Of a stretch of 64,000 nt of DNA, positions 9,324 through 18,519 are shown piece after piece; position 1 is the first letter of the stretch; every line of letters begins with the position of its first letter. Under the pieces are notes generated by a model. The model saw only the letters and a list, made by a program, of their open reading frames with translations, did no database searches and was not told the origin of the DNA. Position numbers and translations under genes: made by a program. The DNA is from Marinobacter similis (GTDB lineage Bacteria; Pseudomonadota; Gammaproteobacteria; Pseudomonadales; Oleiphilaceae). Where the stretch lies: assembly GCF_000830985.1 (NCBI RefSeq), contig NZ_CP007151.1:682001-746000 (forward strand), in the 5' to 3' direction.

Positions 9324-9602
9324 CTAGGCGTCCCTGAGTTCGAACTGCAGCCCCAGACCATCGTTGGTTCTTCGCACTATTACCATTTCGAGCACGGGTG
9401 CGGGTACGGGAAGGCCCTGCACCTGAACGGTCACCGTGTCACCAATATTCGGCTCAAACGGGTCCGCATCAACAATAATAAACACGCCACCATCCGAAAT
9501 ATCCCGGGTGGAGAACATGAACTCACCCAATTCCGGATGTACCACCTTCACTTTGGCGCTCATCGCGGTGCGGATGTACTCTCTTCTGTCTATCCCTGTC
9601 AT
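9324..9602 (-). CDS. PilZ domain c-di-GMP-binding protein
   Basis: A single PilZ domain protein of about 92 residues. The c-di-GMP-binding RxxxR appears as RREYIR at the N-terminus and the second motif (D/N)xSxxG as DISDGG about 30 residues later, so ligand binding is expected. Start at ATG 9602 is preferred because the domain starts at once; in-frame ATGs at 9626 and 9650 are possible. It precedes a lipoprotein gene with one base between them, then the HD-GYP relic, making a c-di-GMP-related group on this strand. Confidence 0.87.
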   Translation of the reverse strand: MTGIDRREYIRTAMSAKVKVVHPELGEFMFSTRDISDGGVFIIVDADPFEPNIGDTVTVQVQGLPVPAPVLEMVIVRRTNDGLGLQFELRDA

Positions 9603-9685
9603 CGGCCTACCCACTACTTTTTGCATAGTTTTTATAGTCTTCCGAAGCATAGCACCATTTTCGATTAAATAGACCACCGATAATA

Positions 9686-9722
9686 TTGACTCCGGACCCG
9701 ATACAAATGAGAATGGTTGACG
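9686..9722 (+). promoter_or_regulatory. fbpA promoter with a Fur-box-like element
   Basis: TTGACT (9686-9691) and GAGAAT (9709-9714) form a -35/-10 pair at 17-base spacing. Overlapping the -10 is TGAGAATGGTTGACG (9708-9722), which matches the first half of the 7-1-7 Fur box (TGATAAT) at 6 of 7 positions and the second half weakly. Upstream GATAATATTGAC (9679-9690) resembles another half site. Iron control by Fur is the rule for fbpA; the box here is imperfect, so the Fur part is an inference. Confidence 0.5.
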
Positions 9723-9784
9723 TTTTAATTCCGAGTGCATTTACGCTCAGCACAGCCACATCATCTCGTAACAAGGATACGACC

Positions 9785-10800
9785 ATGCACATGAAGCTCG
9801 CAGCTGCTGCAGCCATTACCTTGACTGCCCTGCCCCTCAGCGCTTCCGCCGAGGGCGACGTCAATATTTACTCCTATCGCCAGGCCTATCTGCTGGAACC
9901 GCTTCTGAATGCCTTTGAGCAGGAAACGGGTATCGATGCCAATGTTGTCTTTGCGAAAAAGGCTTGGCCGAGCGACTGGAACGTGAAGGCCGTAATAGCC
10001 CGGCCGACGTGGTGATGACGGTCGATATTTCCCGCATCAACGAACTGGTCGAGCGTGATCTTGTTCAGGGCGTCGACAACGACGTACTCAACCAGAACAT
10101 TCCAGAGAACCTCCGCCACCCCGAGGGCAAGTGGTTCGCATTGACCACTCGCGGTCGTCTGATCTTCACCTCTAAGGAGCGTGTCGAGGAAGGCGAAATC
10201 ACTACCTATGAGCAACTGGCCGATGACAAGTGGAACGACCGCATCTGTACACGGAGCGGCAAGCACCCGTACAACATCGCCCTGTTCTCTTCTATGCTGG
10301 CCCACCACGGCGAAGCAGACACCAAGGCCTGGCTAGAAGGTCTGAAGGATAACCTTGCCCGTAAACCTCAGGGCGGCGACCGTGATCAGATCAAAGCGAT
10401 TGCCGAAGGCGTGTGCGACATTTCCATTGGCAACAGCTACTACTACGGCAACATGCTGCAGGATGAAAATCAGCGCGGCATTGCCGAACAGGTTCGCCTG
10501 GTATTCCCGAACGCCGAAGGTCGCGGCACTCACGTGAACATCAGCGGCATTGCACTGACCAAGAGCGCGCCCAATCGTGACAATGCCATCAAACTGATGG
10601 AATTCCTGTCGTCGGCAGAAGCCCAGCGCATTTACGCGGAAGCCAACACCGAGTACCCGGCCAATCCTGACGTTCAACCGTCTGGCCTGGTTGCGGAGTG
10701 GGGCGAAATCAACCCGGATCAACTGTCCCTGCAGGAAATTGCAAACAACCGCAACGCAGTAGTAAAGCTGGTTGACCGCGTCGATTACGACGGCGAGTAA
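9785..10800 (+). CDS. fbpA: Iron(III) ABC transporter substrate-binding protein FbpA, frameshifted
   Basis: Periplasmic ferric-iron binding protein of the FbpA/FutA (IdiA) family. Signal peptide MHMKLAAAAAITLTALPLSASA is followed by EGDVNIYSYRQAYLLEPLL, the family start with the conserved YSYRQ. One A is missing in the run at 9956-9960; six A restore VVFAKKGLAERLEREGRNSP and a 338-residue protein. Iron-ligand region GNSYYYGNM with adjacent tyrosines is visible. AGGA stands 7 bases before ATG 9785. FbpB follows after a hairpin; no fbpC ATPase is present in the window, so it must be encoded elsewhere. Confidence 0.93.
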
Positions 10801-10808
10801 CCGGAACC

Positions 10809-10839
10809 GGGCCGGCGTCGCCATATGCGACGCCGGCCC
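10809..10839 (+). terminator. Strong GC hairpin between fbpA and fbpB
   Basis: A perfect 13-base inverted repeat (GGGCCGGCGTCGC, loop CATAT, GCGACGCCGGCCC) starts 8 bases after the fbpA stop. Only TCATAAT follows, so it is a weak intrinsic terminator at best. Similar hairpins after substrate-binding genes protect the first message from 3' decay and lower expression of the permease; that role is inferred. Confidence 0.6.
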
Positions 10840-10947
10840 TCATAATCCCCGGTCAATCGGCGTGAGCGGCGTCTGTCCATTGCAGGCAGCACGTCAGCTG
10901 TCTACAATCGGCAGCCATTCTCATTTCGAACTATTCACAGGAACGCT

Positions 10948-12635
10948 ATGACCGAGGCCGTTAGCAGAGTTGACCCAGGGTTAACGGAACCCCTGCTGGC
11001 GAAGCGTACCTCTCGGCACTGGCTTATTGCCGCCTTCCTTACGACAACGATCGTAGCGTTGCCGGTACTCTCAGTAATCTTCCTCGCCTTTTTCCCGGAA
11101 GAGAACATCTGGCCTCACCTGCTGGATACCACCCTGCCCCGCTACCTCTCCACTACCCTGCAGCTGATGCTTGGAGTGGGTGTGTTGACACTGGTTATTG
11201 GGTTGTCGTCTGCCTGGGCCGTCACCATGTGCGAATTCCCCGGTCGACGTTTTTTCGAATGGGCGATGCTGCTGCCCTTCGCCGTGCCCGCCTACGTCAT
11301 CGCCTATGTCTATACCAGCTTGCTGGACTATGCCGGACCGGTCCAAAGGAACCTGCGGGACTGGTTCGGCTGGGAGAATGCCAGTGACTACTGGTTCCCG
11401 GAAATTCGCAGCCTCGAAGGCGCCATCCTGATGATCGGACTGGTGCTCTATCCCTACGTTTACCTGCTGGCTCGGGCCGCGTTCCTGGAACAGTCGCCTT
11501 CGCTATTTGCGGTCAGCCGCAGCCTCGGGCACTCCGCCCTGAGCACCTTTTTCCGGGTAGTTCTGCCGATCGCCAGACCGGCCGTGGCGGTGGGCCTGTC
11601 TCTGGTGCTGATGGAAACCCTGAACGACTTCGGCACCGTGGACTTCTTTGCGGTCCAAACCCTGACCGCCGGCCTGTTCGACACCTGGATGAACCTGGGC
11701 AATCTGGGCGGCGCCGCCCAGATTGCAACCACCATGCTCATTTTTGTGGTTATTCTGGTAACGCTGGAGCGCTATTCACGACGCCGACAGCAGCAGTTCG
11801 CCGCACGTGACAACCGCGACCCCATCCAGCGCTTTACCATGTCGACTCCTAGACAATATGCATGCCTGGCGGTTTGTGCCGTTCCGGTGCTGTTCGGCTT
11901 CCTCATTCCCGCTTCACGCTTGGCCTGTACGCCTGGGAATACTTTGGCGAGAGCTGGAACACTGATTTCATCCGGAACACCCTGAATAGCCTGTTTCTCT
12001 CCGGCACCGCGGCGCTCACCACGCTGCTGATCGGCATCACCCTGGCGTATAGCCGCCGCTTGCATGACACCAAAGGCATGCAGGTGCTCATGCGCCTGTC
12101 GAGTCTTGGTTATGCGATGCCAGGCGCTGTTCTTGCGGTAGGTGTCATTGTGCCGTTGGCGGGTTTCGACAATTGGCTGGACAGCCTGGCCAGGGACGTA
12201 TTCGGCGTCAGTACCGGTCTACTACTGAGTGGCTCGACCTTTGCCCTGGTTTTCGCCTACACCGTGCGTTTTCTAGCGGTATCTGCAGGCAGTGTCGAAA
12301 GCGCTTTGCAGAAAATCACCCCCAGCATGGACATGGCGTCGCGCTCACTCGGCCACACCCCGGGCAAAACCCTGGTGCGCGTGCATCTGCCGATGCTTCG
12401 CGGGACGCTGATGACGGCAGCGCTGGTGGTGTTTGTGGATTGCATGAAGGAGTTGCCAGCCACTCTGATTCTGCGACCCTTCAACTTTGAAACGCTGGCA
12501 ACGTACGTGTATCAGTTCGCGTCTGACGAGCGGCTTTATCACAGTGCCCTGCCGGCACTGATAATCGTGTTGGCGGGCATCATTCCCATCATCCTGATGA
12601 GTCGCTCCATCTCCAAGACCAGAACCATGGGTTAA
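10948..12635 (+). CDS. fbpB: Iron(III) ABC transporter permease FbpB, frameshifted
   Basis: Inner-membrane permease of the ferric-iron importer, a fused double permease with two six-helix halves. Each half bears the EAA-type loop: ARAAFLEQSPSLFAVSRSLG in the first and DMASRSLGHTPGK in the second. A single T is missing near 11913 (TT, expected TTT), where FLIPAFTLGLYAWEYF should be read; the corrected length is 562 residues. AGGA precedes ATG 10948. Partner of FbpA; the ATPase is not adjacent (the next gene is a thioesterase on the other strand). Confidence 0.92.
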
Positions 12636-12712
12636 GCCTACCGGGCCACCAGCGACTCAGAAACTGACCCGGGAGTGAACATCCTGGACCACAAAGCGGC
12701 CCTGAAACACGG

Positions 12713-13141
12713 CTACCGGCTCACGCTCGGCTGGGTGGTCGGCTCACCGCAGAATACTTCCGCCGTCAGGTCCAGGCGCCCCTTGCCATGACGGGCCAGG
12801 CTTTTCCGGAACCGGGGGGGAATCTCGCCCGCCGGCAACCGACAAATCACATAGAAATCCTGATCAACAGGCTCCACATAATCAATATTGCCGCTTTGCA
12901 CCACAACCGCACCCATAAGTCCCATGTCTCCCAACGCCAGCTCTGTCAGGCCCCAAGCAGCGGTAACCGCAGCGGAGTATACGCTGCCACCGAAACCAGT
13001 GCCCTGGTGGTTGCGATTTGGTTGCAGGGGTGCCGCAAGTAACAGGGCGTGACCATCCCAGGAAATCAACCGAATGCCCAAGGCTTCCGACAACGGGATT
13101 TCGTTATTGATGCGTTTCTGGAAAAGACTCAGCCGACTCAT
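12713..13141 (-). CDS. YiiD C-terminal-type hotdog thioesterase domain protein
   Basis: A 142-residue hotdog-fold protein of the putative thioesterase (YiiD_C) family. The start MSRLSLFQKRINNEIPLSEALGI, the HQGTGFGGSVYSAAVTAAWG helix and QSGNIDYVEPV strand are the visible family features. In E. coli this domain is fused to an acetyltransferase; here it stands alone. It lies downstream of the fatty-acid:CoA ligase on the same strand but a terminator separates them. Substrate is unknown. The frame is intact. Confidence 0.82.
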   Translation of the reverse strand: MSRLSLFQKRINNEIPLSEALGIRLISWDGHALLLAAPLQPNRNHQGTGFGGSVYSAAVTAAWGLTELALGDMGLMGAVVVQSGNIDYVEPVDQDFYVICRLPAGEIPPRFRKSLARHGKGRLDLTAEVFCGEPTTQPSVSR

Positions 13142-13218
13142 ATCATCCTCCTGATCTTATTCCAGTTTATTCCCACGCCCTGGGTTTCCCTATGCGACTT
13201 ACGTCGGTTCCAGAACGC

Positions 13219-13240
13219 AAAAAGCCCGGCTATGCCGGGC
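13219..13240 (-). terminator. Intrinsic terminator of the fatty-acid:CoA ligase gene
   Basis: On the minus strand a perfect 7-base stem (GCCCGGC, loop ATA, GCCGGGC) is followed by TTTTTGCG, 31 bases after the ligase stop codon. It is partly bidirectional because CTTTT follows on the other strand. It isolates the ligase from the thioesterase gene. Confidence 0.85.
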
Positions 13241-13271
13241 CTTTTGACGCACTCCAGGTGTCACCTTGGCA

Positions 13272-14938
13272 TCACTGCCAGATCACCGCCTGGCGCTGTG
13301 CGTACCAGTTATCGACCTTTTCCTGATAGGCATCCTCAACTACATTCCGCTTCAGTTTCAGGGTCGGCGTCAGGAAGCTGTTTTCAATCGACCACTCATC
13401 ACTAACCACAGTGATGAAGGCGAGCTGCTCATGGGGGTCGACAGTTTTGTTGACTTCCTGAATCAGGTTCTTGAAGCTGGCCTCCAACTCTTTGCGGAAG
13501 TTCTCATCCGCGGTTTTCGGACGAACCTCCTCACCAAGCATCACCAGAGCATGGGGCTGGGTCTGATTGGCACCAGACACACACACCATTTCAATGGCGT
13601 CGTGGGACATCAGACGATTCTCAATGGGCGCTGGCGCGATGTACTTGCCCTTGCTGGTCTTGAAGATTTCCTTGATGCGACCGGTCAGCTTCAGACGGCC
13701 CATCTCTCAATCTCACCTTTGTCTCCGGTTTTCAGGAAGCCATCGTCGGTGAAGGTTTCGCGGGTTTTCTCCTCGTCTTTGTAATAGCCCATCATGGTAG
13801 CCGGACTCTTGACCAGCACTTCGCCCTGCTCGCTGATCTTGACCTCCACACCCGGCAGCGCCTCACCCACATAGCCGGTACGTGAGCGACCCGGTTTATT
13901 CATGTGGGAGTACGCGAAGTTTTCGGACATTCCGTAGCCTTCGAGCAACTCAAGGCCGAGGTTGCGATACCAGTCGAGCACATCGCTGGACAGAGGCGCT
14001 GAGCCACTGCCCGCCAGCTTGACTTTGCTCAGGCCCAGGCCCTTGAGGACCTTCTTCTTTATCAACTTGTTGACCACTGGGATCTTCATTAACCGCTCCA
14101 GCTTCTGCTTCGGCAGTTTTTGCAGAACACCGTGCTGGAATTTCACCCACAGGCGGGGAACGGAGAGGAACAGCGTAGGCTGGGCGCGCTGAAGATCCTG
14201 GACAAAGGTATCCAGCGACTCTGCGAAATACAGCTGGAAACCGGTATAAAGTGAGCCAAGCTCAACGAAGGTCCGCTCGAACACGTGGGCCAGAGGCAGA
14301 TAGGAGAGCATCCGCTCTTCCGAACCCACACCCAGCACTTGGGTTCCGCCTTCAGCAGAAAACGCCATGTTACGGAAGCTCAGCATGACACCTTTCGGAC
14401 GTCCTGTGCTGCCGGAGGTGTAAACAATGGTCGCCAGCTCGTCCGGATCGCGATGAGTGTTCTCTTCCAGCGGCGGGTACTTGGCAACGATGTCGTCCCA
14501 GGACTCGAAATCGTTGGGCGGGCTCAGCGGGAAGGAAAGGCAGCGTACTGATTCCGGTACCCCAGGCTTCATCATATCCCAGTCGTCAAGCTTGCCGACG
14601 AACAGCACATCGCACTCGGCGTGATTCAGGATGTAATTGACGGTGTCGGCGTTCAAGGTTGGGTACAGCGGCACAGAAATGTGGCCGGCCATCCAGATGG
14701 CCCAGTCGGTCATCACCCATTGGGCGCAGTTCTTGGAGATCAGCCCAATCCGGCTTTTTTCCGGGAGGTTGAGCGACTTCAGATAAGCTGCAACACGCCG
14801 AGCCTCATCAACGGCCCTACCCCAGGTATACTCCACCACTTTCCCATCACCAATTGGCTGGGTCATGTACAGGGAGTTCGCCTTGGTGTTCTCCCAGTGA
14901 TAGACCATATCCAGGGGGAGCTTGTTTGTTGTGTCCAT
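13272..14938 (-). CDS. Long-chain fatty-acid--CoA ligase (AMP-binding), frameshifted
   Basis: Activates fatty acids to acyl-CoA with ATP. The AMP-binding signature TIVYTSGSTGRPKGVML, the YLPLAHVFERT motif, GYGMSE adenylation motif, TGDKGE and the C-terminal GRIKEIFKTSKGKYIAP lid motif are all readable. One base is lost near 13700, between GDKGEI and MGRLKLTGRIKE; the corrected length is 555 residues. Start ATG 14938 has AGGAAG 5-6 bases upstream. The sequence resembles the FadD-like ligases with an eukaryotic-type LACS layout. Marinobacter species grow on alkanes and make wax esters, so a role in lipid catabolism is plausible but inferred. Confidence 0.92.
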
Positions 14939-15149
14939 GAATCTTCCTTGCATTCGTTGTTCGAATTGTTGGGGACTATTATTAGACTTTCGTAGGGTAT
15001 TTCAACACATAACGGCCCGTCAAAGTGTGACACACGCAAAACTATTCCAGTTCGCAACCTCCTCGTGCGCCGCCTTGTGCGCCCTCTGCCGAACCTTAGA
15101 ATCCCTACCCAGAATCCCGTCCGCCTGTGGTAAACTTGCGCACCTTTAA

Positions 15150-15185
15150 AGCACTGAACACCAAAATAGCACTGAACATCAAAAC
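15150..15185. repeat. 18-bp tandem repeat upstream of the ABC importer
   Basis: Two adjacent 18-base units, AGCACTGAACACCAAAAT and AGCACTGAACATCAAAAC, differ at two positions and lie 38-74 bases before the start of the substrate-binding gene. Tandem direct repeats of this size often bind a transcription factor on one DNA face over nearly two helical turns; no factor can be named. Confidence 0.6.
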
Positions 15186-15223
15186 CCTACCATAACCAGA
15201 CACTGACTCGGAGACACAGGCAT

Positions 15224-16195
15224 ATGGCCAAGAGAACTCTGCGCACCCTGATTGGTGCAACACTGCTGGCAGCAGCAGGCCTGGTGCAGGCTCAGGACGT
15301 TCGTACCGTAGCCATCACCCAGATCGTAGAACATCCGGCACTGGATGCTGTTTATCAGGGCGTTAAGGATGAACTCGCAGCGCAGGGCTTCAAGGAAGGT
15401 GAAAACCTGAAGGTGATGCACGAGAGCGCTCAAGGCAACTCGGCCATTGCCTCCCAGATTGCACGTAAATTTGTCGGTGACAGCCCGGATGTAATCGTGG
15501 CCATTGCGACCCCGTCAGCCCAGACGGTTGCTGCTGCGGCACGCGATGTCCCTGTCATTTTCTCCGCGGTTACCGATCCGGTCGGCGCCAAGCTGGTGCC
15601 CGCCCTCGAAGCCTCCGGCACCAACATTTCCGGCGTAAGCGACATGCTGCCGATCGACAAGCACCTGGATATGCTGCTGCGCGTCATGCCTGACGCCAAG
15701 CGTATCGGCACGGTCTACAACCCGGGCGAAGCCAATGCGGTTTCCCTGGTGAACCTGCTGGAAGAGCGTCTTGCCGCCCGTGACCTGAAACTTGTCAAAG
15801 CTGCCGCCACCAAGACCTCGGAGGTGCTCGGTGCCTCCCGCTCCCTGGTCGGTGAAGTCGACGCCATTTATCTGACCACCGACAACACGGTGATCAGCGC
15901 TGTGGAAGCCGTCATTTCTGTTGGCGAGCGTGCCAGCATTCCGGTATTTGCCGCCGATACCGCCACGGTGTCCCGCGGTGCGGTAGCAGCCCTTGGCTTC
16001 AACTATTACAATCACGGCCGCCAGACCGGCGCGATGGTTGCCCGGGTTTTGAATGGCAACAAACCTGGCGATATGCCGGTTGAAACCATGGACACCCTGG
16101 ATCTGTTCGTAAATCCCGCTGCCGCCGAGCGCATGGGAATTACCCTGTCGGATGACCTGATCCAGGACGCCAAAGAAGTCGTCAAGAACGACTAG
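15224..16195 (+). CDS. ABC transporter substrate-binding protein (TrpX-like)
   Basis: Periplasmic binding protein of the ABC_sub_bind family (PF04392 type), 323 residues. Signal peptide MAKRTLRTLIGATLLAAAGLVQA ends before QDVRTVAITQIVEHPALD. Family markers are IVEHPALDAVYQGVKDEL, the DPVGAKLV and VSDMLPID segments, and the closing DLFVNPAAAERMGI. Members in Gram-positive bacteria include TrpX of the tryptophan importer TrpXYZ; the ligand here is unknown. First gene of a three-gene operon; a terminator-like hairpin after it should lower expression of the permease and ATPase relative to the binding protein. Confidence 0.88.
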   Translation: MAKRTLRTLIGATLLAAAGLVQAQDVRTVAITQIVEHPALDAVYQGVKDELAAQGFKEGENLKVMHESAQGNSAIASQIARKFVGDSPDVIVAIATPSAQTVAAAARDVPVIFSAVTDPVGAKLVPALEASGTNISGVSDMLPIDKHLDMLLRVMPDAKRIGTVYNPGEANAVSLVNLLEERLAARDLKLVKAAATKTSEVLGASRSLVGEVDAIYLTTDNTVISAVEAVISVGERASIPVFAADTATVSRGAVAALGFNYYNHGRQTGAMVARVLNGNKPGDMPVETMDTLDLFVNPAAAERMGITLSDDLIQDAKEVVKND

Positions 16196-16207
16196 TAACG
16201 CCTGACC

Positions 16208-16245
16208 AAAACGGGCGGACCCCAAAAGGGCCCGCCCGTTTTCTT
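16208..16245 (+). terminator. Intrinsic terminator/attenuator after the binding-protein gene
   Basis: AAAACGGGCGG (16208-16218) pairs with CCGCCCGTTTT (16232-16242), with a smaller CCC/GGG inner pairing, followed by CTTT. It stands 12 bases past the stop and 18 bases before the permease start, so it probably allows partial read-through. Confidence 0.8.
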
Positions 16246-16263
16246 TCACAGTGAATATTACCC

Positions 16264-17164
16264 ATGCTCAGTGAAATCGCACTATACGGCGCCATTGAGA
16301 CCGGTCTCATCTATGGCCTGGTCGCCTTTGGCATTTACATCTCTTTTCGGGTTCTCGACTTTCCCGACCTCACCGTGGATGGCAGTTTCCCACTCGGTGC
16401 GGCTGTTGCAGCCATGCTGATCATCGCAGGCTGGAACCCATGGATTGCTACCGGGGCAGCTATTCTGGCAGGTATGGCAGCAGGTGCAGTCACCGCCCTA
16501 CTTAACGTCAAACTGAAAATCCTGAATCTGCTGGCCTCGATCCTGACCATGATCGCGCTCTATTCCGTGAACCTGCGCATCATGGGGCGCCCCAACGTGG
16601 CCCTGCTGACCGAAGAAACAGTACTCACCCCCTGGTACAACCTGGACCTGGCCTACCACCATGTCCCTGTGCTGCTGTTTGTGATCGTGGTGGCCATATC
16701 CCTGATCCTGTTGTGGCGCTTTATGAAATCTGAAACCGGCCTGGCCATGCGTGCCACCGGCGCAAATCCGCGGATGGCCCGCGCTCAGGGCATTGCCACC
16801 GGCGCCATGATTGTTCTGGGTGTCGCCCTGTCCAATGGCCTTGTCGGTCTGGCCGGCGCTCTGTTTGCCCAGAGTCAGGGCGCAGCCGATGTCACCATGG
16901 GCGTTGGCGTTATCGTTATTGGCCTGGCTCCCTGATTGGCGGTGAAGCGTCATTACCCCGTCAACCGTAGTGCGTGCCCTGATCGCCTGCGTTATCGGTG
17001 CCATCATCTACCGCCTGGCCATAGCCTTTGCTCTGAATGCCGATTTTCTTGGCCTTCAAGCCCAGGACCTGAACCTGATCACTGCCGTACTGGTCACCCT
17101 GGCCATCGTGCTGCCCGGAGTCCGTACCTCTGTGATTGGCAAACTGACCCGCAACAAGGCCTGA
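16264..17164 (+). CDS. ABC transporter permease (TrpY-like), two frameshifts
   Basis: Inner-membrane permease of the BPD_transp_2 (LivH-like) fold, corrected length 300 residues. The N-terminal AIETGLIYGLVAFGIYISFRVLDFPDLTVDGSFPLGAA is the family signature for permeases paired with PF04392 binding proteins. Two single bases are missing, near 16930 and 16951; restoring them reads through VIGLASLIGGEAIITPSTV into VVRALIACVIGAIIYRLAIA. Eight or so hydrophobic helices are visible. It precedes the ATPase by 9 bases. Confidence 0.87.
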
Positions 17165-17173
17165 GGAGGCGAC

Positions 17174-17967
17174 ATGATCAGTGCAAGCGATCTCCGACTT
17201 ACCTTCGGCAAGGGAACTCCGCTGGAGAACCCCGCACTCCGGGGCATGAGCCTGACGGTCAATCAGGGTGAGTTCGTCACCGTCATTGGCAGTAACGGAG
17301 CCGGCAAGTCGACCTTTCTTAATGCCCTCTCCGGCGAGGTGCTGGTGGACAGTGGCGAAATCATCGTCGATAACACCGATGTCACCAAGCTGCCTACTCA
17401 CAAACGCGCAGGCCAGGTTGCCCGGGTATTCCAGGACCCTCTAGCGGGAACCTGCGAGGCTCTATCCATTGAAGAAAACCTGGCACTGGCCATTAAGCGC
17501 GGTCAACGCCGCGGCCTCACCGCCGCGGTCAAGAAACAGTATCTGGAGCAGTTCCGGGACAGCCTGTCGTCACTCAATCTCGGCCTCGAAAACCGCTTGG
17601 GCGACAAGATGGGCCTGCTCTCCGGCGGCCAGCGCCAGGCTGTGAGCCTGCTGATGGCAAGCCTTACCCCGTCCAGCATTCTGCTGCTGGATGAGCACAC
17701 GGCCGCGCTGGATCCGAAAACGGCGGCATTCGTGCTGGAACTCACCACCCAGATCATTGAAGAGCAGCGACTTACGGCCTTATGGTCACTCACAGCATGA
17801 AGCAGGCTCTGGAAGTCGGCAGCCGCACGGTCATGCTGCACCAGGGTCAGGTTGTGTTCGACATAGCCGGCAAGGAACGGGAAGGACTGGAAGTAAAGGA
17901 TCTGCTCGGGCTGTTCGAGAAACAACGCGGATTATCCGTGGATGATGACAGCTTGCTACTCGGCTAA
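17174..17967 (+). CDS. ABC transporter ATP-binding protein (TrpZ-like), frameshifted
   Basis: ATPase of the same importer. Walker A GSNGAGKST, signature LLSGGQRQAVSLLMAS, Walker B ILLLDEHTAALDP and switch THSM are present. Position 4 of the Walker B loop reads H (DEHTAAL), as is common in this subfamily. One base is missing near 17780, where RLTA should run into MVTHSMKQALEVG; corrected length 264 residues. GAGGAGG is 5 bases before ATG 17174. The intact set of three genes suggests a functional transporter of unknown ligand. Confidence 0.9.
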
Positions 17968-18519
17968 AAAACTGGATACGGGCTGGCTGGCGACGGCAAG
18001 GGCTGCTCACTGCCTTTGAATTGCCACCGGCCCGGTACCGGTTCTTCCTGATCGCCCTTTCCTGAAATGATAAGTGCTTACCCGCCCATTTTTTAAACAC
18101 AAGATGTAGTGTTTATGAATAATTGCCCGCAAGCCGTGGTTTTACGGTGGTTTTCGCCGTTGCAACCGCAGGGCGATTGATTTTCTTTGCGCCTCAACGC
18201 TATTCAATAGTTCCGATCTTCTTCACAGAACACAATATCCTGTTATACTTTTTGAAATTAAGCCCATATATAGGGCCAAGATTCGATACGACTGACCGCC
18301 GCCAGGCGGGCTTATAAAGGGCCCCACCGGGCCAAAAACAACGATCAGAGATAGATACCGGCACATCCAGGCGCGTTTTTGCTCAAGAAACAACCACCAT
18401 ATATAGTGGTCACTAACGTACCAGGGGCATAGCCGGTTTGTGAGAAATTCAAGGGGTGCAGTGCTGTCACAAGGACGGCGCTGTCAAAAGAAGACATACT
18501 GGAAATTCCGAGGGTGGCA
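17968..18519. other. Gene-free region holding the nrdJ promoter and a long structured leader
   Basis: 552 bases without a convincing gene. The left part holds a lone NrdR-like palindrome (ACACAAGATGTAGTGT, 18097-18112). The centre holds the predicted promoter and two NrdR boxes (separate entry). The predicted leader of about 265 bases contains small hairpins (CCGCC/GGCGG near 18299; GGCCC-CACC-GGGCC near 18319) and a further near-palindrome ACCACCATATATAGTGGT (18393-18410) that looks like another NrdR-type box. I looked for a cobalamin riboswitch because the enzyme needs B12, but saw no B12 box. Confidence 0.55.
18222..18276 (+). promoter_or_regulatory. nrdJ promoter with paired NrdR boxes
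   Basis: TTCACA (18222-18227) and TATACT (18244-18249) form a -35/-10 pair with 16-base spacing. Between them lies AACACAATATCCTGTT (18229-18244), and just past the -10 lies AGCCCATATATAGGGC (18261-18276). Both fit the loose NrdR pattern of a 16-base palindrome around ATAT/TATA, and their centres are 32 bases apart, the three-turn spacing typical of NrdR pairs. Repression by NrdR when dATP is abundant is inferred. Confidence 0.55.

Noticed and set aside
15515..16249. 244-residue frame antisense to the ABC binding-protein gene
   Set aside because: Opposite an intact signal-peptide-bearing gene; composition is that of an antisense frame.
18256..18519. Cobalamin riboswitch in the nrdJ leader
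   Set aside because: No B12 box or recognisable core; only small unrelated hairpins.
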